Shown in pieces: positions 36,830-43,939 of a stretch of 60,479 nucleotides of DNA (its first letter is position 1; every line of letters starts with the position of its first letter). The notes under the pieces are model-generated. The model saw only the letters and a list, made by a program, of their open reading frames with translations. It had not been told where the DNA came from and ran no database searches. The position numbers and the translations under genes are program-made. Source of the DNA: Slackia isoflavoniconvertens (GTDB lineage Bacteria; Actinomycetota; Coriobacteriia; Coriobacteriales; Eggerthellaceae); the NCBI RefSeq assembly GCF_003725955.1, contig NZ_QIBZ01000015.1, positions 1 through 60,479 of the forward strand. Reading direction: 5' to 3'.

Positions 36830-37774
36830 GTGGCAAAAACGTTTTCGATCCTCGGCGATTCCATCTCCACATTCGACGGGTGGAACCCGCCGGGCTTCGA
36901 CGTGTTCTACTCCGACGAGAGATTGGAGAAAACGGGCGTTACGCATGTCGAACAAACATGGTGGCACCTGCTCATCGACCATTTTGGCGGTTCGCTTTTG
37001 AAAAACGACTCGTTTTCGGGAAGCCTCGTGGAAGGCGGGTTCTTCCCTGCCGGCGATTCCGATGCGCGCGCAGACGCGATTCTGGGCGATGAGGGCGAAG
37101 CCCCCGACGCCATCGTATGTTTCATCGGCATCAACGACTACGGCTGGGGCGGCGCGGAAATGAATGCTGACGGCCATGGATCGGCCTGCCCTGCTGAGCT
37201 TTCCGCACAAGCACCCGTCGAGAAGGTTCTTGCCGAACTTGCAGCACCCGGTCAAATCGACCGTTTCAAAACCGCCTATGCTTCGATGCTCGCACGCCTT
37301 CGCGCACGCTGCCCCGAAACTGAAATCTGGTGCGTCACACTCGTTCCCGGGCGCATTGCGGGCCATGTAAAACCGCAGTTCGCTTACGATTTCCGCGGCG
37401 TTCCCTTTGCCGAATACAACGACGCCATTCGCGCAGCCGCCCATGAAGCCGGCGCTCATGTGGCCGACGCCTTCGCCTGCGGCATGGACTACGAAGCAAT
37501 TGAAGGCACGCACCCCACCGCACGAGGCATGCGCCAACTCGCCGGCATGTTCGCCTGGTCGATGGAGCATGAAGCGGAAATTGACGCCGCCCTTGGACGC
37601 GGTGCACGCGAGCTTGCCACAGTTTCGCAAAGCATGCTGCCCGCCGAACTGCTCAGCGAATGGGAAGACGCCGCCCTGTGGCGCAGCGCGCCGCTGTGCG
37701 CCGATAAGCCCTGCAGCTTCTGCGAGCATGCCATGGCGCCGAACAATGCCTGGCTGCTTATGTGCGACAACTAG
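36830..37774 (+). CDS. SGNH/GDSL-family hydrolase
   Basis: The 314-residue protein has block I as SILGDSISTFDG (Ser about residue 11), the Gly/Asn blocks near SGSLVEGG and IGINDYGWGG, and the catalytic Asp/His region at EGTHPTARGM. These are esterases or acylhydrolases; the substrate is not readable. A C-terminal extension carries CADKPCSFCEH, a possible metal site not usual for the family. GTG 36830 follows AAGGAG. No signal peptide is seen. Terminators lie before and after it, so it is monocistronic. Confidence 0.85.
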   Translation: MAKTFSILGDSISTFDGWNPPGFDVFYSDERLEKTGVTHVEQTWWHLLIDHFGGSLLKNDSFSGSLVEGGFFPAGDSDARADAILGDEGEAPDAIVCFIGINDYGWGGAEMNADGHGSACPAELSAQAPVEKVLAELAAPGQIDRFKTAYASMLARLRARCPETEIWCVTLVPGRIAGHVKPQFAYDFRGVPFAEYNDAIRAAAHEAGAHVADAFACGMDYEAIEGTHPTARGMRQLAGMFAWSMEHEAEIDAALGRGARELATVSQSMLPAELLSEWEDAALWRSAPLCADKPCSFCEHAMAPNNAWLLMCDN

Positions 37775-37790
37775 GCATGCACGCTTCAAA

Positions 37791-37838
37791 AAGGCGCCGG
37801 CCCTCGTTTTTCCGAGGAGCCGGCGCCTTCGTTTTATC
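37791..37838 (+). terminator. Intrinsic terminator of the SGNH hydrolase gene
   Basis: A long stem GGCGCCGGC...GCCGGCGCC is extended by CCTCG/CGAGG around a T-rich loop and followed by TTCGTTTTATC. The following interval to 38009 holds no gene. Confidence 0.9.
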
Positions 37839-38009
37839 TAAGCGCAACAAGCGCGCATCTAGGCAGTTCCTTCAATTGCGCAGCAACTTCAAAACTCGCT
37901 TGAAACCGCTCAAGCGAAATGCTGGCAGCCGCCAATCCCAGCCGCGTACGACGATCGCGCCGCATTGCGGAATGCGCGAAGGCCGAAGCGAAGCTCGATT
38001 GGCACCACC

Positions 38010-38405
38010 CTATCGACGACTTACGAAATACCCCGCCGCTTCAACCGCTTTCTCAACAGAAGCCTGGTCAAGGGCGTTCTTCGAAAGAATATGCGCCGTC
38101 TTCGAGCCCAAATCGACACGAGCCCACACATTGCCCGCATCAACGGAATTGATGGCATTCTGCACGTTCTCGACGCATTTCTCGCAGGTCATTCCACCAA
38201 TCCTCAAATCGAGCGCATGCTTGTAGTTCGCCTCGTTCGTATCGCTCACGCGCTGCGCCTTGAATTTCTTCGACGAGTCTTTCGCACCGCCGCCGCAACA
38301 ATCGTCCTTCAGCGAAAACACACGATACATGCGTCGCGCGGCGAAGACCATGCCCACGACGATGACCGCCAGCAAAACTGCCGTCTGAACATTCATGCCT
38401 TCCAT
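38010..38405 (-). CDS. Membrane-anchored HMA-domain protein
   Basis: About 131 residues: an N-terminal hydrophobic anchor (TAVLLAVIVVGMVFAARRMY), a Cys pair DDCCGGGAKDSSKK, then a heavy-metal-associated fold with the metal motif GGMTCEKCVENV (about residues 78-89). It could pass a soft metal ion such as copper or zinc to, or sense it for, the divergent P-type ATPase. ATG 38405 (AAGGA before it) is preferred; ATG 38396 is possible. The longer reading through the promoter region is rejected. Confidence 0.82.
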   Translation of the reverse strand: MEGMNVQTAVLLAVIVVGMVFAARRMYRVFSLKDDCCGGGAKDSSKKFKAQRVSDTNEANYKHALDLRIGGMTCEKCVENVQNAINSVDAGNVWARVDLGSKTAHILSKNALDQASVEKAVEAAGYFVSRR

Positions 38406-38439
38406 ATGTAAATCTTCCTTAACATCGAGTTTACTTTCA

Positions 38440-38468
38440 TTGACTTTCGCAAAGTGTAACACTACTCT
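38440..38468 (+). promoter_or_regulatory. Promoter of the metal ATPase operon
   Basis: TTGACT (38440-38445), 17 bp, then TACTCT (38463-38468) on the plus strand. It lies in the 137-bp divergent interval. Confidence 0.55.
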
Positions 38469-38481
38469 TACTTTTACAAAA

Positions 38482-38512
38482 AGTATGCATGAGCGAACAT
38501 CGTTCATGCATA
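38482..38512. promoter_or_regulatory. Candidate operator of the metal locus
   Basis: The arms TATGCATGA and TCATGCATA lie about 11 bp apart, just downstream of the plus-strand promoter and upstream of the divergent HMA gene. The position suits a repressor controlling both directions. The regulator is not encoded nearby. Confidence 0.45.
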
Positions 38513-38542
38513 AACGCATTCGCGATTCGAAAGAGGACAAAC

Positions 38543-38800
38543 ATGAAGAAGGCTACATTCAACACCCTGCTCGTCGGCGGCGGCTTCCTGCTGGGAACCG
38601 CAGGCATCAAGGCGCTTACGAGTGCGCCCGCAAAGAAGGCCTATGTGCATGGCATCGCATGCGGCCTGCGTGCAAAGAACTGCTATCAGGATATGGTTGA
38701 ACAGGCAAAAGCCGAAGTCGACGATCTGGTCGCCGAGGCCACGTACCTCACGAGCGACGCCAAAGCCGCCAAGGCCGATTCGGAGCCTTCCGCCGAATAA
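38543..38800 (+). CDS. Small membrane-associated protein preceding the P-type ATPase (DUF6110-like)
   Basis: The 85-residue protein begins MKKATFNTLLVGGGFLLGTA with one hydrophobic segment containing glycines, then YVHGIACGLRAKNCYQDMVEQ and an acidic helix. The layout and position match small proteins found directly before HMA2-type P-type ATPases in anaerobes (DUF6110); I recall this family from memory, not a search. The GAGGAC box and ATG 38543 are clear. It lies 18 bp before the ATPase gene. It probably assists or anchors the ATPase. Confidence 0.75.
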   Translation: MKKATFNTLLVGGGFLLGTAGIKALTSAPAKKAYVHGIACGLRAKNCYQDMVEQAKAEVDDLVAEATYLTSDAKAAKADSEPSAE

Positions 38801-38818
38801 AGCCTTACGGCATTCGTC

Positions 38819-40906
38819 ATGAAGTTCTCGATAATCAAAGAGATCCCTGGCAGGGCCCGCCTGAAATTGGCGGGCCCTGTGCCTGAAGAGGACCTCGACG
38901 CGCTTATCAAACTCACCAAAGAAATCGACGGCGTGCGCCGCGTGCAGCTTTACGGACGCATCGGTCAGATGTCGGTCGACTTCGAGGCACCCAAACGCAC
39001 AAACGTGCTCGATGCGCTCTGCGAAATCAACGCCGAGAAAATCGCCGATGCAAAAACCGGCTATTCCGTGCAATTCGAGCCGCGAACGCATGCGCTGTTC
39101 ATGAACCTGGCTGTTCTTATTGGCGCCCGCTATGCACGCAAATGGTTCTTGCCCGCGCCCATTCGCGCCGTGTGCACGGTAGTCAGCTTCCTGCCGTTCT
39201 TGCGCGCCGCGCTGTTCGAGCTGTCGCGCTCGCGCCTTACCGTACCCGTGCTTGACGCATCGGCAATTGGCATTTCGTTCGTGAAACGCGATTTCGACAC
39301 GGCGTCGCAAACCATGTTCTTGTTGAACGTGGGCGAGCTGCTCGAAGATTACACGCGCACCATGAGCGAAAACGAGCTCATCAATTCACTTCTCGATGTG
39401 CCCGACAAGGCGCAAAAAGTGATTGGCGACACCGAAACCAGCGTTCCGGCAAGCGAGCTTATGCCTGGCGATTTGGTAGCCGTGCGCACTGGCATGTCTA
39501 TTTGCATCGATGGCGTGGTGGAACATGGCTGCGCCATGGTAAACCAAGCCACCCTGACAGGAGAGCCACTCGCGGTCGAGCGCACCGTTGGTGATGACGT
39601 GTTCGCTGGCACCGTCGTCGAAGATGGCGAAATCTTGGTGCGCGTGCGCGCCAACACGTCTCAAACCAAGCTTCGATCGATCGTTTCGCTCGTCGAAGCC
39701 GCCGATTCGCTGAAATCGGAAGGCCAATCGCGCATGGAAAACCTGGCGAACAAGATTGTGCCTTGGAACTTCCTGCTCGCGGGACTTGTGGCGCTTTCTA
39801 CGCGCAGCCTTGTGAAAACGTCGGCCGCGCTTATGGTCGATTACTCATGCGCGCTGAAGCTCACTGGCTCTATCGCCGTAATGACTGCCATGAGCAATGC
39901 TGCCAAAGCCGGCGTCATGGTCAAAGGAGCGAAATACTTCGAAGCGTTCGCCAAAGCGGACACCATCATATTCGATAAGACGGGCACGCTCACCGAGGCA
40001 CAGCCGAAACTCGCGCGCGTCATCCCCACCGACGGGTGGAGCGAAGATGAAGTGCTGCGTTTTGCGGCGTGTTTGGAGGAGCATTTCCCCCACCCCGTCG
40101 CCCGCGCCGTGGTTGCCGCCGCCCAAGAACGAGGGCTTGAGCATCGCGAGCGCCACGCGGCCGTGGAGTACGTCGTCGCGCATGGCATCGCTTCGGCACT
40201 TGACGGCAAACGCGCCGTCATCGGGTCGGCGCACTTCGTCTTCGATGACGAGCATGCGCATTTGGACCCCGAGACACTTTCTCGCGTCGAGACCGAAATG
40301 GAAGGCCTGTCGCCTTTATTCTTGGCCGTCGATAGCGAAGTCGTTGGCGTGCTGGGAATCGAAGACCCTTTGAAATCCGGCGTGAAAGAGTCCGTTGCCG
40401 AACTTCGCAATTTAGGATTCAAGCATATCGTCATGCTCACGGGCGATTCCGCACGCACCGCTGCGCGCATCGCTTCTGAGGCGGGCATCGACGAATTCCA
40501 AGCCGACTTGCTACCCGAAGATAAGTTCGCCTATGTTGACCGCGTCAAGAGCGAAGGTCGCTGCGTCGCCATGGTTGGCGACGGCGTAAACGATTCGCCG
40601 GCGCTTGGCCGCGCCGACGTAGGTCTTGCCATGGGTGGTGGCAGCGATATCGCCAAGGAAGTTGCCGATATCATTTTGTCCGATACCGATCTGCAAGCCG
40701 TCGTGCGCCTGCGCAAGATGAGCCAGGGCCTCGTCAGCAGGCTCAACGGGTCATACAGCAAGGTCATGATTACCAATTCCGCCTTGCTAGCGCTCGGCAT
40801 CGCTGGCATCATCACACCGCAAACTTCGTCGCTTTTGCACAATGCTTCAACGATTTTGTTCAGCCTCAACAACACCAAGGCTTATTTGCCACCAAAGAAA
40901 GCCTAA
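38819..40906 (+). CDS. P1B-type heavy-metal-transporting ATPase with degenerate CPx motif
   Basis: The 695-residue protein has an N-terminal HMA2-like cytoplasmic domain (about residues 1-75, no CxxC), membrane segments, the actuator loop LTGEPLAVERT (about 240), the phosphorylation site DKTGTLTE (about 385), the P1B-specific HP motif EHFPHPVARA (about 422) and the hinge MVGDGVNDSPALG (about 585). In TM6 the usual CPC/CPx ion-binding motif reads DYSCALKL, with no proline after the cysteine. The substrate is a transition metal but uncertain; CtpC/manganese-type pumps share this divergence. A good terminator follows. Confidence 0.9.
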   Translation: MKFSIIKEIPGRARLKLAGPVPEEDLDALIKLTKEIDGVRRVQLYGRIGQMSVDFEAPKRTNVLDALCEINAEKIADAKTGYSVQFEPRTHALFMNLAVLIGARYARKWFLPAPIRAVCTVVSFLPFLRAALFELSRSRLTVPVLDASAIGISFVKRDFDTASQTMFLLNVGELLEDYTRTMSENELINSLLDVPDKAQKVIGDTETSVPASELMPGDLVAVRTGMSICIDGVVEHGCAMVNQATLTGEPLAVERTVGDDVFAGTVVEDGEILVRVRANTSQTKLRSIVSLVEAADSLKSEGQSRMENLANKIVPWNFLLAGLVALSTRSLVKTSAALMVDYSCALKLTGSIAVMTAMSNAAKAGVMVKGAKYFEAFAKADTIIFDKTGTLTEAQPKLARVIPTDGWSEDEVLRFAACLEEHFPHPVARAVVAAAQERGLEHRERHAAVEYVVAHGIASALDGKRAVIGSAHFVFDDEHAHLDPETLSRVETEMEGLSPLFLAVDSEVVGVLGIEDPLKSGVKESVAELRNLGFKHIVMLTGDSARTAARIASEAGIDEFQADLLPEDKFAYVDRVKSEGRCVAMVGDGVNDSPALGRADVGLAMGGGSDIAKEVADIILSDTDLQAVVRLRKMSQGLVSRLNGSYSKVMITNSALLALGIAGIITPQTSSLLHNASTILFSLNNTKAYLPPKKA

Positions 40907-40911
40907 GCAAC

Positions 40912-40944
40912 ATAATGGGCGCCCTAACGGACGCCCATTATTTT
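40912..40944 (+). terminator. Intrinsic terminator of the P-type ATPase operon
   Basis: The stem ATAATGGGCG / CGCCCATTAT (one internal mismatch beyond) with a TAAC loop is followed by TTTTC. Confidence 0.85.
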
Positions 40945-40952
40945 CACGGTAA

Positions 40953-41024
40953 TAGTTTCTTTTTAATACCAGATGCTATTTTGATATTAGATTACTAAAC
41001 ATATGCTTGGTATCTAATAGAAAC
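40953..41024. repeat. AT-rich island with facing GGTAT-type motifs
   Basis: TAGTTTCTTTTTAATACC (40953-40970) faces GGTATCTAATAGAAAC (41009-41024); both are versions of the motif GGTATYWAAAAGAAAC found upstream of the desulfurase gene. The island lies between the convergent ATPase and rhodanese genes, so a promoter role is less obvious here. Confidence 0.4.
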
Positions 41025-41071
41025 CTAATTTTTATTTTGCGTATAATGTATTAAATGAAACTTGCAGCCAT

Positions 41072-41575
41072 TTAGTGATTGCAACCGCAGTCATGCCCGT
41101 GCTCGTGGCCATGTTCCCCATGATGATCGTGTCCACAACCGCAATCGTGGCTCTGGCCAACCTCTCGCGTCGCAACGGCGCCATTTTGCGCAAGCGCCGC
41201 AGCCACAGCGGCCTCTTCCGCCGTCGTTACAACCTCATAAGGCCACGAGGACAAGCCGGGGGCGTTGTAAACATTCACATAGCCGAGCGATTCCATGTGC
41301 TCGCACGCACGAGCCGATCGCTCGCCAGCATTCGAATAGAGCACGATGACCGAAGCGTCGTCGGAAAGCTCCATGCCTTTACCATTCGCGATAGCGTCGA
41401 GGCCTCGCTCGCCGAGCGCCTCATCGAACAAGCAGTCGACGATATCGTCAACCGACATGTTGCCAGCGCCAGGAATATGCCCAGCATCGAACTCCTCTTC
41501 GTCGCGCACGTCGACCAACAGCATATACGGGTCATTGGCAAGCATTTCCTGCAGTTCCGCGTGATCAAGTTCCAT
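41072..41575 (-). CDS. Rhodanese-like protein with Ser in place of the catalytic Cys and a His/Cys-rich tail
   Basis: The 167-residue protein has a rhodanese fold: LLVDVRDEEEFDAGHIPGAGNM (about residues 19-40) and the active-site loop IVLYSNAGERSARAC (about 77-91). The loop position that normally holds the persulfide cysteine is serine, so sulfurtransferase activity is not expected. The last ~25 residues are almost only His, Gly, Cys, Asp and Glu (HDCGCGHDHHGEHGHEHGHD), a likely metal-binding tail. ATG 41575 follows GAAGGG. It lies next to the metal ATPase locus. A metal-storage or sensing role is inference. Confidence 0.85.
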   Translation of the reverse strand: MELDHAELQEMLANDPYMLLVDVRDEEEFDAGHIPGAGNMSVDDIVDCLFDEALGERGLDAIANGKGMELSDDASVIVLYSNAGERSARACEHMESLGYVNVYNAPGLSSWPYEVVTTAEEAAVAAALAQNGAVATREVGQSHDCGCGHDHHGEHGHEHGHDCGCNH

Positions 41576-41595
41576 AGCAAGCCCTTCGTTATAAA

Positions 41596-41625
41596 TTGTT
41601 TTCACGACCTGGGCCGTGTTATAAT
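41596..41625 (+). promoter_or_regulatory. Promoter of the antisense RNA
   Basis: TTGTTT (41596-41601), 18 bp, TATAAT (41620-41625) on the plus strand. Transcription should begin near 41632. No reading frame of note follows before the terminator at 41705-41728. Confidence 0.65.
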
Positions 41626-41631
41626 ACGGTC

Positions 41632-41728
41632 AGATGGCAGCGCCCGCCGAACTAACACACTTTCCAGGGGAGTTAGCTACGGGTGATGCTTTCGTTTATG
41701 TTGGGCCGGTCTTACGACCGGCTTTTTT
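41632..41728 (+). ncRNA. Putative antitoxin antisense RNA
   Basis: A ~97-nt transcript is predicted from the promoter at 41596-41625 to the intrinsic terminator GCCGGTC-TTAC-GACCGGC plus six T (41705-41728). It contains a CTAAC/GTTAG stem (41652-41676) and no convincing ORF. Its 3' end coincides with the stop codon of the convergent toxin gene, so it is antisense to the toxin mRNA's 3' region if that mRNA reads on. Size and structure fit type I antitoxin RNAs. No known RNA family (riboswitch, SRP, tmRNA, 6S) could be matched. Confidence 0.55.
41705..41728 (+). terminator. Terminator of the antisense RNA, abutting the toxin stop codon
   Basis: A perfect 7-bp stem GCCGGTC / GACCGGC with a TTAC loop, then TTTTTT. 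On the minus strand the hairpin lacks a U-run, so the toxin mRNA may read through it. Confidence 0.85.
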
Positions 41729-41844
41729 CATTTCCTAGGCACCATTTTCTTTTCTCGTTTCTTCCTGCTTTGGATTCGCTCAGCACTATCGAAAATAAAT
41801 CCAATAATTGAGCACCATGCCGCAACGGCCATCACAATATCCAT
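41728..41844 (-). CDS. Putative SOS-inducible type I toxin (38-residue membrane peptide)
   Basis: ATG 41844 is preceded by AGGAG at eight bases. The 38-residue product starts MDIVMAVAAWCSIIGFIFDS: a short hydrophobic segment (residues 3-18), then an amphipathic turn and a highly basic tail (SRKKREKK). This is the profile of Fst/TisB/Ldr-type toxins that insert into the inner membrane. The promoter is covered by a perfect LexA box (41921-41936), and a convergent small RNA ends exactly at its stop codon. It is monocistronic. It could instead be an SOS-regulated membrane peptide without toxicity; the sequence cannot decide. Confidence 0.6.
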   Translation of the reverse strand: MDIVMAVAAWCSIIGFIFDSAERIQSRKKREKKMVPRK

Positions 41845-41911
41845 GGCGGTAACTCCTATCAAAATCGAAGGGAGCATCACCCGCAGGAATCGGCGAGCAC
41901 TACCGCATCAT

Positions 41912-41936
41912 ATTGTATCATCGAACACACGTTCGA
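41912..41936 (-). promoter_or_regulatory. LexA-controlled promoter of the toxin gene (SOS box)
   Basis: TCGAACACACGTTCGA at 41921-41936 is a perfect match to the actinobacterial/Gram-positive LexA operator TCGAAC-N4-GTTCGA. It sits directly upstream of a minus-strand TACAAT (-10, 41912-41917), where bound LexA would block RNA polymerase. The -35 is poor (ATATTC region). The start would be near 41905, giving a ~60-nt leader. Confidence 0.8.
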
Positions 41937-41948
41937 ATATTATGAAGA

Positions 41949-42455
41949 TTACTCGAGCTCGACGAAACGAATCTCCCTCACGGCGCCATTCTCGATGGCG
42001 ATTTTCGCAAGCTGCCGTTTCGAGCCACCGCGCGGACGCGTTACCGAGCCGGGACACAGCACCACATCGGCGGGAGAAGCGGCCGAACCGCGCAGCAATT
42101 CGGGCACATGGGTATGCCCATGAATCGCCACCTGCGGCACGGGGTCACCAGGCTTCAATACATTTGTGCGGCCCGACAGAATCGCGCGCAAATCCGTTGG
42201 CGTATGCGTCACAAGAAAACGCACTCCGCCAATACGGGGAGTCGCCACCGTTCCGACCGATTCGCCATATTCGGGATAGTCGTTATTGCCCAGCACAGCA
42301 CACACCGGCGCAAGCCCACCGAGCTCGAGCATTATTCCTTGACCGCAAATATCGCCCGCATGAATAATGAAGTCGCAGTCGGCCAGTTCCGCATATGCGT
42401 CTTCAGGAAGTCGTCCATGCGTATCAGAAAGCACGCCAACAAGAAGCTGTGACAC
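41949..42455 (-). CDS. YfcE/MJ0936-family metallophosphoesterase
   Basis: The 168-residue calcineurin-like phosphodiesterase has GVLSDTHGRLPEDAY (about residues 8-22), IIHAGDICGQG (about 33), VLGNNDYPEYG (about 57), the VTHTP metal ligand and AIHGHTHVPE (about 110). These use two metal ions to hydrolyse small phosphodiesters; the substrate is unknown. GTG 42455 follows AGGGGG. The longer upstream reading would run through repeat copy C and is rejected. Its stop lies 13 bp from the LexA box of the neighbouring gene. Confidence 0.9.
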   Translation of the reverse strand: MSQLLVGVLSDTHGRLPEDAYAELADCDFIIHAGDICGQGIMLELGGLAPVCAVLGNNDYPEYGESVGTVATPRIGGVRFLVTHTPTDLRAILSGRTNVLKPGDPVPQVAIHGHTHVPELLRGSAASPADVVLCPGSVTRPRGGSKRQLAKIAIENGAVREIRFVELE

Positions 42456-42489
42456 GCAACCCCCTTCTTTCAACACCGAAGAAACCCTA

Positions 42490-42653
42490 TTCGCACCAAG
42501 GTCAGCGAGCAAGGGTTTTAGGCGAGCAGATTGGCTTGAAGGCGAGCTGCCGCGTAGCAGCGCTACGCAAAGCGAAGCCTGAAAGCCAAGATGCCGCATA
42601 AAACCCGGCGCAGCGTCGAGCAGTTGCGCCGTTCGGCAGAACGGCGCAACCAA
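42490..42653. repeat. Composite intergenic repeat, copy C
   Basis: It abuts the rlmH stop codon. It begins TTCGCAC...GTCAGCGAG, carries the block 42530-42592 that aligns with copy D (53987-54049) at roughly 80 percent, and ends with GTTGCGCCGTTC / GAACGGCGCAAC as in copy A. Confidence 0.75.
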
Positions 42654-43124
42654 TTATTTATGATACGGCTCGCCACGCGAGATTTTGAATGCCCGATAGA
42701 TTTGCTCGAGCAGCACCACGCGTGCCAGATTATGGGGAAGCGTGATTTTGCCGAAAGACATGCTTTCGTCGGCAGCGTCGTGCACGCCTTGGCTCACGCC
42801 GCCGGAGCCGCCCACGATGAACGAAATCTCGCTCACGCCAGAAAGCGCCAACGCATCGACGCGCGCCGCAATACCTTCGCTCGAAAGCTGTCTTCCGCCC
42901 ACATCGAGCAGAATGACATGCGAATGCTCGGGCAGCTTCTCCAGAATAGAGCGGCCCTCCTTCGTGCGTGCGCCCTCTTCCCCACCGACTTTCGCCGGAT
43001 CGCAATCGGGCACCTCGTCGACGCGCACCTTCGCATAGCCCTTAAGGCGCTTCAGGTACTCGTCGCATGCCTCCTTCCAGAATCGCTCTTTCAACTTCCC
43101 TACGGCAACGACCTGGATTTTCAT
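42654..43124 (-). CDS. rlmH: 23S rRNA (pseudouridine-1915 N3)-methyltransferase
   Basis: The 156-residue SPOUT methyltransferase (formerly YbeA) has an N-terminal KIQVVAVGKLKERFW, central HVILLDVGGRQLSSEG and the C-terminal knot with FIVGGSGGVSQGV and ISRGEPYHK. These are complete and typical. It methylates the pseudouridine in helix 69 of 23S rRNA. A GGAGTGGGCCA box precedes the ATG. The 249-bp interval upstream (43125-43373) shows no gene; an open frame there has atypical composition. Confidence 0.95.
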   Translation of the reverse strand: MKIQVVAVGKLKERFWKEACDEYLKRLKGYAKVRVDEVPDCDPAKVGGEEGARTKEGRSILEKLPEHSHVILLDVGGRQLSSEGIAARVDALALSGVSEISFIVGGSGGVSQGVHDAADESMSFGKITLPHNLARVVLLEQIYRAFKISRGEPYHK

Positions 43125-43373
43125 TGGCCCACTCCTTTCCCTTAATACGATTTAGGCGCCACCACAACGGCGACGCCTAAGCGGATTCGTTAATTTGATT
43201 GTAGCGAAAGCCCGAGCGCTTCTCAACGGCACATTTCCATCCGCAAACGGCATCTCGAAGAGAAACCCCGAGGCTAGCTTTGCCGAGCCGCAATGCATGA
43301 AAAACAACGGCAGCGCGACCTTTGGGGACTCTTTGCGCCAAACCGAGGGTCGGAAGCTTCGTTTATTCACCCA

Positions 43374-43922
43374 CTACAGCGAATCGCGAAGCGCCTTCAG
43401 TTTCGCAACCGTATCGCCGCCCAAACGCTCAGCGACCGTGTTCTTCACAGCCGTTTTCGGTGACTCGTCCAAATGAAACTCGTGGGCATTCACCGCCACC
43501 GCTCGACTGAAGCCGTTCGCGCTCATGCGATCGACGCCGCCGCCGAATACGGTGTTCTGAATGGCCGCATCGCTCGACACCACCATGGTCTCAATGCCTC
43601 GGGCGCGCGCATCCCACGCGAGCTTCTCGATTACCTTATCGGCGGAATCGCCCGCACGCGAGAACATAATGCGTACACCAGCGATTTTTTCAAAGCTGCC
43701 ATCGGAATATTCGTTGTCAGCCCCATCGAACACGATAATCGCTTCGAAGTCGCGGCCAGCGTACATCACCACATCGTCAATGAGCGCTTCGCGAGCGCGA
43801 TTGAACGAATCGGTATCGTAATCGGGGTTCGGGCCGGGGTTGCGCATGTCGCGATAACGCGAACCGCTGCGCAGCACGTTATAGCCATCGACGAGCAATA
43901 ATTTCCTGCGTTGCTTTGCCAT
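43374..43922 (-). CDS. YacP-like NYN-domain ribonuclease
   Basis: The 182-residue protein has the NYN/PIN-like motif LLLVDGYNVLRSG (about residues 9-21), IIVFDGADNEYSDGS (about 70), a metal-site SADKVIEKL and VVSSDAAIQNTVFGGG. In Bacillus the orthologue (Rae1/YacP) cuts mRNA on the ribosome. ATG 43922 is placed 17 bp after the rlmB stop, in one operon, as in Bacillus. The ribosome binding site (GGGGCG) is weak, suggesting coupling to rlmB. Confidence 0.88.
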   Translation of the reverse strand: MAKQRRKLLLVDGYNVLRSGSRYRDMRNPGPNPDYDTDSFNRAREALIDDVVMYAGRDFEAIIVFDGADNEYSDGSFEKIAGVRIMFSRAGDSADKVIEKLAWDARARGIETMVVSSDAAIQNTVFGGGVDRMSANGFSRAVAVNAHEFHLDESPKTAVKNTVAERLGGDTVAKLKALRDSL

Positions 43923-43939
43923 TGCGAACAGGCGCCCCG

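Noticed and set aside
37839-38009. Extension of the HMA-protein transcript into a further small gene
   Set aside because: No frame with a ribosome binding site or plausible composition was found.
38490-38505. A possible second LexA box (CGAAC...GTTC) in the metal locus
   Set aside because: The half-sites are only three bases apart instead of four, and the wider TATGCATGA palindrome explains the symmetry better.
41669-41690. Resemblance to the yybP-ykoY manganese riboswitch (GGGGAGTTAGC)
   Set aside because: The second conserved segment (CGUCA with its helix) is absent, the RNA has no gene in cis downstream, and the text is better explained as a repeat of the toxin leader.
43152-43370. A 72-codon open frame between rlmH and yacP
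   Set aside because: No ribosome binding site, composition unlike the neighbours, no recognisable motif; probably chance in a gene-free interval.
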